This document shows, piece after piece, positions 34,601 through 46,354 of a DNA stretch of 46,354 nucleotides. The notes below the pieces were generated by a model, which was not told the DNA's origin, did not search any database, and worked only from the letters and a program-made list of their open reading frames with translations. The position numbers and the translations under genes were made by a program. Within the stretch, counting starts at the first letter, position 1. Every line of letters starts with the position of its first letter. Origin of the DNA: Acanthaster planci (Eukaryota > Echinodermata > Asteroidea > Valvatida > Acanthasteridae). Location: the NCBI RefSeq assembly GCF_001949145.1, contig NW_019091417.1, forward strand, positions 1,008,713 to 1,055,066, given 5' to 3'.

Positions 34601-37600
34601 TTAGACCCTTGCTTACAAGGTTCTCTTCTTATTACATGTAACTTGATAAGTACATGTACATTGGTTACGTGGTTACCAGGTTGAATCAGTGATTTGAAGG
34701 TACAGTATATACATGTATGTACAATCTGCCATTGTTGAGGTTGACTGGATAAGTTTTCTTTTTCATTCTGAGCTGTATTCAGTAAACTTTTACTGAGAGT
34801 AGACTGTGGTTACTAAATTCAAAGTTCTTTATCTGTGTTATTAGATGTTCGTGTACCTATCGAGTAAACCTTTGAAAACCTAATCCACTTTTGTTAAGCT
34901 ACTCAGCAGGAAACATTGCCTTAACTGATGTTTGTGTTCAATAATTACAAGCAGAGAACCATTACCAGTGACTAGTAATAAACTACGGCAGATTGGCTGG
35001 TAACCTGTATGATTTTCTAATCATGTGTTTTTCTAACAGAAGAGATCTCTGATTAGTATCTCTGTGAAGTTGGTTTGCATTATTAGCTGACAGGGTTTAT
35101 TCTCATTTGATTCATGTCAAGCTGTGTGTACTGCTAACAGTAATTATTTGAAATTAAACGACAGTTCTCTAAACCTCAAACTTCACAAAAGAGCTTTCAC
35201 TTCCATGGTTACCGCAAACCTTCCACACTTTGATATGCCAGGTGTGTACATCTGGTTGGTGAGATGCTATTGTAGAAAGCAAAGCGGTATATGAGACTTG
35301 ATACAGCTGGACTTGAATATCAGGACTTCATTTCCTGTGCACTTTATCAGCATAAAGCCACTCATATTTGTTAAGGTTAAGAGGACTATGCTCATGTCAA
35401 CCTACATACATGTACGTAATCGGGACCAGAAACATCATGAGAACAAAGTTATGTCCACACAATGCAGTTCTCTGACATTTCCCTTACAAGGAAAGGCCTA
35501 CCTTCATACAATCTCAGTAACTCAACCCAAGGAGGAAAGTTGAAGGACTCAAATAGCCAATGCTGTAGCAAGCAATACATGTACAGTATATTAATTTTAA
35601 AAGTGTCATCATTTGCCATGAGGAGCACTCAAGATGGTAAGCTTTGATTACCTGTGTTCATCCATCCTAGAGCTACTGACCATCTTGGCTCCCCAGGGAG
35701 TAGATAGGCTTAATGCTGCTATCACTCAACATGGCCAGTTCAGACACACTTGCTTACAGAGGTCACTCAGAAGACATATATATACAGCCACTTGAACTTT
35801 AAGAGGACGATCAGGTTCCATTTAAATAGTAAGGCAAGAGCCTTACCATACATGTAAACCTAGCTGTCCATCCCAATCCTGCATAAGCCACTTTATAATT
35901 CTCCTCTGCACAATCTCAAAGGGTTCAAGTGGAGGTTAATGCAATTTGATGCAGGTACCTGTGTGCATATTGCAAGTGTAATTTACTTAAGGCACCTAAG
36001 TTTGTCACATCAATCTTTTAATTTCATATGAATTAATGGGAGTTGAAGGATTAATACATGGGCTCAGGACTATCCTGAAGTCCTGGGCCATTTGAAGTCT
36101 GCTGATAGCAAACTGGAATGTCAATGTTATTCTTACAAGTGGATATACAGTTATTTGTTCTCAGACATTTGTGTGGTTTACTCAAGCATGATACTGTTTT
36201 GAAATCCTAGATTGAAAGGTCCTGCCAGTAAAACTTTGGGTTTGAAGACAAAAATCTGAAACCAATGGCTAACTTGCCTGGCCGCACAAGACTTTTGGGC
36301 AGCTGATTTTTGAAGGACAAAATAAATATTTACAAAAAGAATAAATGGAAGTAGGGATATTAAAAAGATTAATTAAAATTAATGATCCAGTTGCTTCCTA
36401 AAAACACAAATAAATATTTACAAAAAGAATAAATGGAAGTAGGGATATTAAAAAGATTAATTGAAATTAATGATCCAGTTGCTTCCTAAAAACAGGATGC
36501 AACAAAGCTGTGTGATCTATGTGTTTCTGCACAGTAGGCAGTTTCAATTTCATGCTATTCGAATTTTAGATTTAACTGAAAATTCTGCCTGAATTTGGAG
36601 GAACCCCCCCCGCAAATAGACCTGTGCTGGTAAATATACCCAAGCCACATGAACAAGAACGTACGGTTACAAATTAAGAGCAAAAAGGAATTCCTGGAAT
36701 GGATCCACCCAAAGTTTCTGAGAAACAAACACCAAAACTTTCATGTCTAGACAAAACCAAAAGAAGAGAAACATCCCACTGCTCTTCTTGTTCTCTGATA
36801 TGCCTAAGAGTCTCTAATAAAAAGTTCTTGCATCCTGGTTTTTATGACCTAGGATGTAATTCCTCATGAGGCTAATATAAGAATTTACATATGTACAGGT
36901 AACATCTACTGGACTTAAAAGAGCCTTGATAGGACTTCAGTAATTGTAGACCATTGTACTTTACTCCCAGGCTCCATCAGAGTAAGGAATGAGAATCATT
37001 TAAATAATGATCTTAGTGATAAATACTGTACTTAAAGTCCCTGTGTCAAGCTAGACTGCTCCATTTGCTGAAACTAAAAGAAATACATGTACAAGTATTG
37101 CTGAAAATTCAAAGCAGGTCAGTTGATGAAAGCATTTTGTACGTGTAGGTACATCAACATTCACGTAAATAAAAATAAGGTACGGGGCACAATATGGTTG
37201 GTTTTTTGTTGTAAAGTATAAAAATGTGAAATTAATTCACAATAACAGTAGTTTGGGTTTGTATTACAATTGACAGCATGTGGCCAAGATATGTGCAAGA
37301 GAGAGTTCAAGCTACCTATTCCTACTTTGGCGTTGGTATTGCATCAACTGCTGCCTCAGCCTTGGCAATCTCCAGGAATCCAGCAATTATGGCAAAGATG
37401 ATGCCCAAATCGTGGTTGGTAGGTTAAACTGTCTTACAATGCATTCTGCGCGCACTGTGGTACAGTAACAGATTCCAGTGAATGTGGAAAACTTCAAACT
37501 TAGCATGATATTCTCAGAAGTCAGCATTACATATACACTGCACGCAGTTTGATGTGACATGATGTATAGTTTGTAGGAGAGGTGTCAAAATTCATGAATT

Positions 37601-40600
37601 TATTGATCAGGCCAGACTCCCAAGATGTACCAGGGTAGCTTCACATGTACAAAACTTTGTGCCGTGATAATGGGGTATGATGCAAACACGAGACAAACAC
37701 GCTATCCATTGGGAACTCTGAGGTACTTCTTAAGTGAATAAAAACAGTGGCTGCTTCTTCCAGACAAGAACACAAATGAAAAACGGGGAAAATGTATAAA
37801 GCTCAAGTTCCCATAACACAATGGACAACTTGTACATGAAGTTGAGTATGTGTGTGCCCACGGCTCGTATCTGTATTTTTATGACATCGTTTATTGTATA
37901 CTATGTCGTGATCTCAATAATACAGTCCATGCTTAATATCACAATACCCATCTTAATATTGCTAAACAAACGACAGCCTTACACTGCAAAGTGCTGACAT
38001 CTTATACTGTACCATACATGTACACTCAATGGAAATAGAAATCTTAATACTGTACTCAGGTACAACAACATGGCAGAAGAAAATGGATTTAAAAGAGCCC
38101 ATGACATGAACTTGGGAACTCATTTTGTTTGAATTTCTGCTTCACTTCAAGTCTCTAAAGACCCTACAGTCACAAAAGTCATACAAAATAAGGTTAGATA
38201 GGATACAAAGGTACATTTACAATGACAGCATTAAATACATTTCCTTCCGTAGGTGTTTTGTGTTCACTGGTTCTCTGTGTGCGGTATTCATCAATCCACA
38301 TGTACACTATGATACATTCTGGTTGCTTGGATGACCAGTAAAACAAAATCATCAAATTCAGATTTCAATGAAATTTGGAAATGAATGGCATTCCACGGCA
38401 CTTCAATATGCTGCTTCAGTCATAGCATGGTCACAGTTTTGAGTATTAGTGATAATGCTTTCTACAGAAACAGTTTAAAGTGCCCTAAATCTAAGTCTTT
38501 GAAAAAGTGAAAATTTCATGTACATGTATACACATGAAAATGAGATTGGTTCAAGAAACGAAGAGAAAGTACTACAGTTGAAGTCCACTTGTTTCTGCCA
38601 ACTGTTAAGTAAATGTACATACCACATGTGTACTGGTACATGTATATGAAACATTGAATGATATGTACTGTAAGAGATTGCAAAGTGCATGTAATTATGT
38701 AGTTCTACTTCTCTTTGTACATGGAGTAGAGGAGATTGGTGTATAATTTAGGCCCATTGTTTGAGTTTATCCCAACTTACATGTACATGTGCATGGTTTC
38801 AATAAACTCTTCAATGTAGTTAAGTGTATATTGTTTCATATGTAGGACTAGGGCTCGGATTTAGAGTTTCATGTCTGTTTCCATATGGTCAAATGTAGTG
38901 TAGCACAAGCATCATTGCAATTAAAATGCATAGACCAATAATCTATAATTAGTTTTCATTTTAGAATTAGTGCTATGTTTTAGGTTTTATTGAACCCGAT
39001 ACCTGTTTCTATGCAGTCATGTGATGCTGAAACATCGCAATTAAACACCTGCGATCAGACATAAATCGGTTTGCCTTGGTACATAATCCATTGTAAATTG
39101 CTGTGTAAGTATATTATGGGAAAGACACCAGAGGTTTATTTGGAGATTCTGCCAAATATTTGTGATTTCAAAAGTCATGCATTTTTCATAAAAGTTTGGC
39201 TTGAATTTGGAAGAAGGTGTTAGGTACCGCCAGTTCATATCATGTTTTGGCTAGGTCTTTAGGTTCTCTCCACAGCTATTTTAAAATGGTTGTAGTACAA
39301 TCATTGTGCATTAATTGTGCTGTACTGACATTTAAACCATTGAACCAAAGAAGCCAACTATCAAACATTCAAGCGTCATTGCAGTTCTCGGAATGGGAAC
39401 AATATATCAGGAAGTGTGTACCAGACACCAGAAAGTGCATCTTTCTAAATTTAATTTGGTAATTTCATGAAAGGAAGTAACAATTAGTATTCTCATCACG
39501 TAGGCCTATGTTTTCCCATTTCATTTTCTTTTGGTCAATCTTTTATAGTTTACCCTTGGAGCTAAATCTGTCATTATTTTTTTTTTATTTTCTGTTCACC
39601 TGTAGAAGATACTCTGCACCTGTGAAGCAGAAAGGCCATTGTGTTTTCACTCAGATGGTTCCAGATTATTGATAACTTACATGTATGATCTCTCTTGTCA
39701 AAGATTAAGTGAGCACCTGCCGACAAACATGCACTGGTTTTCCCTCTGATCAAGTCATGAAAGGTCAGCCTTGTCACCAACTTCTTTAGCAATGAAATAC
39801 ATACACGTTCCCTATGTACAAATGTCATCAGCGTATGCCTCAAACCATTGCCCATGTTGCGCACTAATACTAAACCATGATAAAAGTGAATGCAGATTAG
39901 CAAAAGAAGCTTTCCACATTGCAAGTCTACGTGTACTTTTGGAGTAATAGAACTAAGAGAAGTGATTACATGTCCTTGTCACATACAGATGCACAGTTTG
40001 TGATACACTCTAGCACCCATTAAGCCATGGATTCTTGGAAAAGCAGAATTGTGGAAATCTTGTTAAATTTACCTTCTTATTGGATCTAAAATATATTCAA
40101 GGACCTAAAAATATAAACATTAATGTGTAAATGTTAAATTTTCTTTTCAAACAGGATAATTAATTTAAAGCAGGAGAATTAAACAAAAATCATATTAAAG
40201 CAACCTTTTGGTGGATTAAAAGTACAATTTACATCTGAGAATAAAGATACAAACTTATTTTTTTATTTTAAACTTTCAGTAAAATCCAGGAAAATGATAC
40301 AAAAATCTCAAAGAATTTACCCCTGCAACAAATTTGTGAATCCAGAAGTAAATTTAAATTAATTTGCATGAAAATTACAAGCAAGTAATGAAACTCTTCA
40401 ACATAAGTGTTCCAGTTTTGACAATAATTTGTCTAAATTGTCACCTACATGTATATGTACATGTAACAGACAAATGCCTCCTACATGGATGTGATTTTGT
40501 ACCTATACATACCTGTATATGTTAAACAGGTACCATTATGTATACGTTGTACTGGTAGTCAGGAATACGTCGTAACTTTTGTCATAAAGACCATTGCGCA

Positions 40601-43600
40601 ATGACCTTTATAATAACACTGGTAGGTGGGCTGTGTGACTCATTTGCCTGTAAATTCTAACCAAAACCATGTTTTTGCAGATCTATATATACTTTTTTTG
40701 GCCAATAGTTCAGGATTATATGAGTTCCACAGCGATATTGGTCATTTGGCAATTATACATGTAGGTGCAACTTATGATCCAGATGTTCGGTTTTAATTGC
40801 TTTTACATACAATGGCTGCCTTTTTAATACAGTTGAAAGTATATGCAGTTGGTTAGGACATACATGTATGCATTATATGTGTTCATCACAGTTGTTCTTG
40901 CAAGAAAGTAGCCTGCAGAAAAAGGCAGGAACAAATTATATTGAAGCTGGTTCCTGGTCCTGCCTGAGAGTTGAATGCAGGGATACAAACCAGTGAAGTA
41001 CACAACCAAGACACGCCCTTCATGGTTGCATATCTTGTTTTCATTTCCTCTGATGATGGATATTCAGCACGGATGTAACGGAGTCTTGAGTGTGTTAATG
41101 TACATGCCCAGCATATGCTTGGTGTCACTGTGTATCAACTTTCAGCAAACTTCCTTCATGGTCAGTTTCAACATGGCTTGCTTGGAGCAAATCAAATTCC
41201 TTAATCCTTTTATCCCTTATTCTCTAGTCTCAACAGGAAAACAAATCATATTGGGATGATACACTGGTACATCAAGCCTTAAAATCATTCATCTCGGTGT
41301 AATAATTTTCCTGACGTCAACTGGAAGTTTTCACCACTTAATTTACCAGGTGCCCCAGCTGGTGAGCCCGGGATAAGTACATGTATCTAATCAGAGACCT
41401 AGAATTTTCCTAGATGTCATCTTCGTATATGGGCCCTAGAGCGATAATTAACCATTATCTGTATCATGATAAGATTTCACAGTCTACAAAAACCTCCAGG
41501 GATGCATACCATTCTGATCTTATCAATGCTTAAATCACTTAAAACAACCGCACTTCTAACATAACTCAAGACCAAAGATTAGACCCCAATTGTTCTGAGA
41601 AATTACCTCCTTTCAAAAATAAAATAAAAACACTCTGCCAAAAAGGATAATAAGTTGTGCAATGCCCAAACTTGTAATGGTCTGTTCTATTTGGAGAGGG
41701 CAAACTTTCTTCACAAACATGATTTTGTATTTTTTCCTTTCATATTTTCTTTAATGTTTATGTTTTTAGAATTTTTGACTACAAACATGGATACTTATAA
41801 AAAAGGATAAAAAAATTGATCATTCAGTAGGAAATCCTACATTGCATTGTGTTTCCAAGCGCTACACTTTGTGAACTTTTTCTCGAAAAAGTGCTCTCAT
41901 TGAATTCGAAAATGTGGATATACAAATGTCTATATATCTCCGGAACGCAGCACACTCCAAGGGTCATTCATACATCAAATTGTAGCTTTTGATGTACAGA
42001 ATCCAGCCATATCAAAAACTCATAACCTGAATCTGGCAACCTATTATCCATTTTCCTAGAGCCGGTCACATATGGTTTTTATTTATAAAAACATGCACAT
42101 GTATGTAGCATGAGATCTGGCATAAATTGCCACAACAAAATGATTGTACATGTTGTAAGGTTGAAGAACCTTACTTCTGTTAGTTGCTGGAGTTACGGAA
42201 TTATAGGGTTCATACTTCATGGTTTTGCTTGACCTAACAGCATTAAGTATCAGAAACTATCCACAACTGACCCCAATCTCATTACCTGAAATCAACTGGC
42301 ATGTCATACCTAACAGTATAAAGTATCAGAAACCATCCACAATTGACCCCAATCTCATTACCTGAAATCAACTGGCATGTCATACCCAACAGCATAAAGT
42401 ATCAGAAACCGTCCACAACTGACCCCAATCTCATTACCTGAAATCAACTGGCATGTTATACAGTTGTGTGTGGATATCTATGCATGTCTTCATGTTTTAC
42501 TGTCATATTTGGCTTGTTTGAACCTAATCGTGTCATCTCACTGTCAGATACCATACCTGCAGTATTACAGTATTAAAATTAATACTGTCTTGCCGACCAA
42601 AAGATTGAATACAAGGAGGCTTTGTAGGATTTTGAGATGTTCCCAGAATGTCCCCATGGGTCCCTAAATGTCAGAGGCTTCAATGGAGGTTCCTGTCCTA
42701 AAAGGTCTTCAGATGTTGGTAATAAACCTAACAGTCCTCACTCCCCTAACAGTGTATTTCTGTTGAGGACTGTAGGGTTAATAGATACATGGATATAACA
42801 TTTATCATCTTCAAGTGATGCTCCGGGCCTTTTGCTGTGTACGTGTGTCTGTCACTCAATCGGAACCTTCATCAAATACTTGAATATTTGCCTCAAGTAA
42901 ATGTTCTTTGTGTGACTTGAATCTTCAGTACTTAGCTACAGCATATTAAGCAGGGCACCACTGTACACTTCAATAAATGTCAAGAGAATGCTGGTACATG
43001 TAAATATACTGTGAAAATCCTGATAAACAAACGGATGCCCATTTGCTATCATTTGATTTGCCATTTGTCTTGCACTGTTTGGAGTAGTTGATGGTAGGCC
43101 CTTGATTATTCTGTGGTTAGTCCTTTCGGAGGTCATTGACATTGCCAACTGATGGATAAAATACTTGGATACAGGATGCAGAACTGCAGGACAGTTCAGA
43201 GGATGAGAATAGGTAATGGCCAGAGTCATATTTGTTCAAAAGTGGTCATGGATTTCAGTAGAGTATCTTGAACAGAGGAGTTGTGTCCCCTATCGGAAGG
43301 GGCAAAGGCCAGGCTAAGTGTGGCTGTGGAGAAAACCCTATAAGAGTCCTCAATCAAAGTAAATTGTTGGCATTAGGGAGGTACATACATGTATGGGCAT
43401 TGCAGAGGCAAAGCCAAAAAACAAGGCAGGAGCTTTTGCTTATCTTACCTCAAAGCCTTTATTTACAGAGATGAGGCCAGAACTTCTGCCAACCACAAAC
43501 CTTGTGTCAAATGGTTTGAAAGCTAACTCTGTCGCCAGGGAGGGTGAACTTCAACTGAGATGGATTAGTCTTGTGACTAGTGTTGGGTCTGGCCTTAGGT

Positions 43601-46122
43601 CTGGTCTTGTGACTGGTTTGTGTCAGATCTTGTGATAGTCTCAGCTACATGTGCAGCAATGACTTGGATTTGTGTTATTTCTTGGCAGAGTAACAAAGTG
43701 CAGTGACATCAATTTAAATATTAATCGTGTTTAGAATGACAGGAGTCAACTCAAGCAATTGATTGCTGCAATGAAGCTTACAACATTGCCGGCAGTATTC
43801 ACCAAAAAGACGCTGATTCCAAATGTAGTGTTTAGTTTACTCTCAACATTGCTACAGCCTAGGCATTGCAAAACCAAATAAGGTTGTTGAAAGATGAAAA
43901 ACATACAGTGTAGCTGTTGACTTCTTTTACCTCTTTACCTTGTTTCAACAAAAGAGAAAAGTTGAAGGGGAGGAGGGGGTTAGCCTCCCATAACCCCTTA
44001 CTCCACCAGTCTGGGGTTGTATGCATTTTTAACACTGTTGACTAATAAGGGAATAAATATATGCTTGGCTTGTCTTAAACGTGCGTTGAAGACTGGCTCA
44101 GGAGAATGGAGGCAACTAATGATTCCTTATTTGTGCACAGATTGAGTTACTCTTGAAATTGTCTCTTTGGTGTTCACTCAAGCATATTTTCTTTACAACT
44201 TTTATTAATATGACCTAATTCTTAACCCCTATGATTTCTATTCACTTCTGTGTTTCTATCTAAAGGGTGCCCTTGGCATGATGGGTGTGGTCATGTGTTC
44301 AGGCTTCATCTGTATGTCTGTGCCATATACTGAGGGCATTCTGGGAGGTAAACAGCTGGCCTGGTTGGCTCACAGTGGCCTCTTGGGGGCAGTATTAGCC
44401 CCGATGACACTGCTTGGAGGACAGTTGCTGGTCAGGGCTGCCTGGTACACAGCTGGAATTGTTGGAGGTTTGTGTACATAGCCTAGATTTCTGAGTTTGA
44501 TGCCCGGGTTATACTTGAAATGTGAATATGATGTCCTGAAGCAATGAGTCAGTTCAGTATTCCAACAGTTCATGTTCAGTACGAGGCTAATCGGGGACAG
44601 CTACACACGCACGTGATAGGTTGTCATATCAGTGAGGTTATTCGCTGACTCACATGTGCTTTGTTCCCGAAAGACCTTGGCCTTTTGGAAAACGGAACTG
44701 CCCAGAGCTTACATGTACGTGTTCAACATGCTGAGTGTATGTTTTCACTTGTCAGACACAGGCCAGCTAGTCTGAAAGAGTTGAACATATTTGTCACCCT
44801 AACAGTCCCTAATTCTAACAAGGAACAAGGGGCTTTTGTGTTATGGTTAACATGAAGAGTTAAAGAGCACTTTTTTCTTGACAGTAGGGGCATACATGTA
44901 CATCAGAGCTCGGGTCCTGTCCTTAAACTCAGAGAAGCCCTTTATTTGAAGGCAAAATCAGTCTCCTTAAAGACAGAGTGTCTCCTAAAAAGGGGACATT
45001 TCTCCGAGTGGGCTGGGATCAATTTGCTCCCCCATTTTTCTGATCACAGATGTTATTGAATTTTTTTTAACAAACTTTGTACCATGTCACCCAATTTTTT
45101 GTATGTTAAGTATTGATTTTCAAAAAAATGATTTTTAATGCTGTCTTTTTCCTTCCATTTATGTCTTGTTATGGATGCCGCTTGTAATCCCAGAAGTATA
45201 AATGGTAGAGTTTCTTTTAAAAGTTTTAAAATGGTATTTCCTTCTGCTGAATCCAATTATGCCATTAAAAGATTCCCCAGGGCAATGGATCTCTAGTCCA
45301 CTTAAAAAATGTCCATTATGGAATACGTACTTTCTTTTAGGAGACAGATTTTGTCTCCGAATTAAAGGAATTTATCTTAGTCTCAGGACATTGCGGGAGT
45401 TCTGATGTGCACAGCAGTTATTTGATGGTCATTATCATGTACCATCAATTTTCAGGCAGTGAGACTTCAACAGATGGTGTTATTAGCATTGCAAATTGGG
45501 TTTCCATTTATGGCAAATGGTTATTTATGTAGCTATAAATGAAGAACAGAGTCATTGAAGTTATTGCCATTTACATGTACTTAATGGTATTGCTGGCCCA
45601 AGTAAACCTGGTTTAATAGGTATCGGATCTTTCAGACTTTTGTCTGAATTCAGACATTTTGAATCTGATAGAAACCCTTATCGGTGTCTAGGAAGAAATG
45701 CACCTTCAGACTTTTCACAATGCGGTTTCAGATACTCTTAAACCTCATAATCTCATCCCTGGTTTAAAGAAGAAATGCATCCAACTAGAATATGGAATAC
45801 TGCGATACATGCTTGTTTTTTGCTCCTACTGCCAACCACATGGTGCAAAGACGTGATGGCATACATACGAAAACAGGCTCACAGGAATTTTTTCAGTTGC
45901 TTCAGTGCCATGCAAATCTTTCAAAATACATTTATCTCAAAAATAGGTGCATAGATGTACAAAGAGCCCTTGATGAGGCATCTACATGTGTGATTCATGA
46001 CTCAATTTCCTGAATCTTTTTAGGTTTGTCTTGTGTGGCCGCTTGTGCACCCAGTGAGAAGTTTTTGTACATTGGTGGTCCGCTAGCAATGGGGCTTGGA
46101 ATGGTCATAGCAGCATCCATTG
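31476..46122 (+). CDS. GHITM: GHITM (TMBIM5/MICS1), mitochondrial inner-membrane protein; five coding exons, 3' end outside window
   Basis: Gene-level entry. Growth hormone-inducible transmembrane protein belongs to the Bax-inhibitor-1/TMBIM family and sits in the mitochondrial inner membrane. It is known for roles in cristae organisation, cytochrome c retention and calcium/proton exchange. Coding exons, joined in frame: 31476-31683, 33093-33204, 37277-37418, 44266-44467, 46024-46122, giving 254 codons plus one base. Diagnostic segments shared with vertebrate GHITM are GALCYYGLGLS, AISR(N/T)P, WYTAGIVGG and CAPSEKFL. The spacing between SW and the (I/V)PY motif is the same as in the human protein. 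All introns are GT-AG, with phases 1, 2, 0, 1, 1. Human GHITM has 345 residues, so roughly 80-90 C-terminal residues, including the last helices, lie to the right of the window. The frame shows no break. Confidence 0.95.
31684..33092 (+). other. GHITM intron 1
   Basis: GT-AG intron of 1409 bp. It contains the piggyBac-type MITE at 31811-32133 and several TACATGTA-like palindromes (around 32711, 32738 and 32873). No other gene is seen. Confidence 0.85.
31811..32133. mobile_element. piggyBac-type MITE in GHITM intron 1
   Basis: TTAA at 31811-31814 and at 32130-32133 flank a 315 bp element. Its ends are CCACTTCATGCCGGGG and, on the opposite strand, CCACTTCTTGCCGGGG, with a single mismatch. A TTAA target duplication with C-rich ends is the mark of piggyBac elements. 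There is no transposase. It is in an intron and does not touch a splice site. Confidence 0.75.
33093..33204 (+). CDS. GHITM: GHITM coding exon 2
   Basis: Acceptor after a long T-rich tract (TATGTGTAG), donor GC|GTAAGT. The exon completes a split Ala codon and encodes a glycine/alanine-rich helix with GALCYYGLGLS, near-identical to vertebrate GHITM, then KDVGALERA. It enters in phase 1 and leaves in phase 2. Confidence 0.93.
34540..34591. repeat. Hairpin with perfect 13-nt arms in GHITM intron 2
   Basis: CAACCTTGCTATT and AATAGCAAGGTTG flank a 26-nt loop; a second short hairpin (GGGTC/GACCC) follows at 34595-34608. Possibly a small MITE or a structured RNA; nothing identifies it further. Confidence 0.6.
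36320..36494. repeat. 88 bp tandem duplication, two copies
   Basis: Copy 1 spans 36320-36407 and copy 2 36408-36494. They differ at one base in the aligned core (AATTAAAATT versus AATTGAAATT). The near-identity points to a recent duplication, probably polymorphic. Confidence 0.9.
37277..37418 (+). CDS. GHITM: GHITM coding exon 3
   Basis: Acceptor TTGACAG, donor TGGTTG|GTAGGT. The exon encodes AMWPRYVQERVQATYSYF followed by a helix ending ALAISRNP and then MPKSWL. This aligns with the IWPQYVKDRIHSTYMYL and AISRTP regions of human GHITM. The exit phase is 0. Confidence 0.94.
37419..44265 (+). other. GHITM intron 3
   Basis: GT-AG intron of 6847 bp. It contains a three-copy 76 bp minisatellite (42232-42459), scattered TACATGTA palindromes and an imperfect run of GTCTTGTGACTGGT-like units near 43566-43625. 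No coding exon of another gene was recognised on either strand. Confidence 0.8.
42232..42459. repeat. Minisatellite, three copies of 76 bp
   Basis: Units start at 42232, 42308 and 42384. Each runs ACC(T/C)AACAG through GACCCCAATCTCATTACCTG to GGCATGT(C/T)AT, with about 4-6 differences between copies. It lies in GHITM intron 3. Confidence 0.9.
44266..44467 (+). CDS. GHITM: GHITM coding exon 4
   Basis: Acceptor TCTATCTAAAG, donor GGAG|GTTTGT. The exon encodes two hydrophobic helices joined by SVPYTEGILGGKQLAWL; the second contains LLVRAAWYTAGIVGG, a hallmark of this family. The donor is weaker than the others, but the phase 1 junction to the next exon restores GGLS as in vertebrates. Confidence 0.94.
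44468..46023 (+). other. GHITM intron 4
   Basis: GT-AG intron of 1556 bp. It contains a few ACATGTAC palindromes and two short hairpins: GGAGACA/TGTCTCC at 45341-45359 and TTCAGAC/GTCTGAA at 45631-45648. Nothing else was recognised. Confidence 0.8.
46024..46122 (+). CDS. GHITM: GHITM coding exon 5 (last exon in window)
   Basis: Acceptor AATCTTTTTAG, donor ATTG|GTGAGT. The exon encodes LSCVAACAPSEKFLYIGG and then PLAMGLGMVIAASIG, matching the human GLSTVAMCAPSEKFLNMG region. It leaves in phase 1; the next exon should begin with the rest of a Gly codon and the SMFLPP segment, and is not in the window. Confidence 0.93.
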
Positions 46123-46354
46123 GTGAGTAAACAACCTCCTTTCTTATCTTCTTGACGGATTCTCAGAACATCTACATGTAGGTTTTATCAACTTTTCAAG
46201 GACTATGTATTTGAGGAAAATCCATTTCTGCAAACATCCCATTGTTAAAAGACTTTGTGAGAATGTCAAAAGTCAATGAACTTTCAAGGATGATATTTCT
46301 TGAGTCAGCTTCCCAGCACACAGCCTATAGATTAATTTTGTATTAAAAAACACT
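46123..46354 (+). other. Start of GHITM intron 5, running off the window
   Basis: Begins with GTGAGT. No exon is seen before the window ends. Confidence 0.8.

Larger units (their letters stand above)
33205..37276 (+). other. GHITM intron 2
   Basis: GT-AG intron of 4072 bp. It holds many CATGTACATGTA runs (for example 33480-33505 and 33780-33798), a hairpin with 13-nt perfect arms (34540-34591) and an 88 bp tandem duplication (36320-36494). The longest ORFs here are made of the CATGTA repeats translated as HVHVH, so they are not genes. Confidence 0.85.

Noticed and set aside
34595-34608. GGGTC-ATTA-GACCC as a transcription terminator
   Set aside because: Short palindromes are frequent here; it lies in an intron and factor-independent bacterial-type terminators do not apply.

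Overview
This is a 46.4 kb piece of nuclear DNA from an animal. It is AT-rich and intron-rich, dense in degenerate inverted repeats, and carries one assembly gap (N at 3784-3965). The two recognisable genes and the many TACATGTA-type palindromes suggest a marine invertebrate. Amphioxus, an echinoderm or a hemichordate would fit best, but the phylum cannot be fixed from the sequence alone. There is no sign of bacterial, plasmid or CRISPR content.

Layout. About 1-26.4 kb is gene-poor. It holds a fold-back element (2391-2822), diverged short tandem duplications near 10 kb, another inverted-repeat element (14762-15026), a cluster of a dispersed repeat family with TGACGTCA sites (16385-17050, relatives at 24.06 kb and 28.4-29.0 kb), and a 521 bp Tc1/mariner-type MITE built of GGCGTTATAACGCC-like palindromes (19188-19708). 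The first clear gene is on the minus strand at 26450-27319. It is a single exon holding the complete seven-helix core of an opsin: the Schiff-base lysine is present, but the class A (D/E)RY motif reads YRY and the helix 4 tryptophan is histidine. A consensus splice donor follows the exon, so at least one exon for the C-terminal tail is missing, and probably one for the N-terminus as well. A composite, nested MITE lies at 28433-28997.

From 31.5 kb to the right edge the plus strand carries the first five coding exons of GHITM (TMBIM5/MICS1), a mitochondrial inner-membrane protein of the Bax-inhibitor-1 family. The exons are separated by introns of 1.4, 4.1, 6.8 and 1.6 kb. These introns hold a piggyBac-type MITE, an 88 bp tandem duplication, a 3 x 76 bp minisatellite and many TACATGTA palindromes. 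The last exons, about 80-90 residues, lie beyond the window.

The two genes are divergent, with starts about 4.2 kb apart. Their products have no obvious joint function, one being a photopigment or retinal-binding receptor and the other a mitochondrial membrane protein. However, in human the RGR opsin and GHITM are near neighbours at 10q23.1. The pairing here may therefore be an old linkage, which is the most interesting thing to test in this window.
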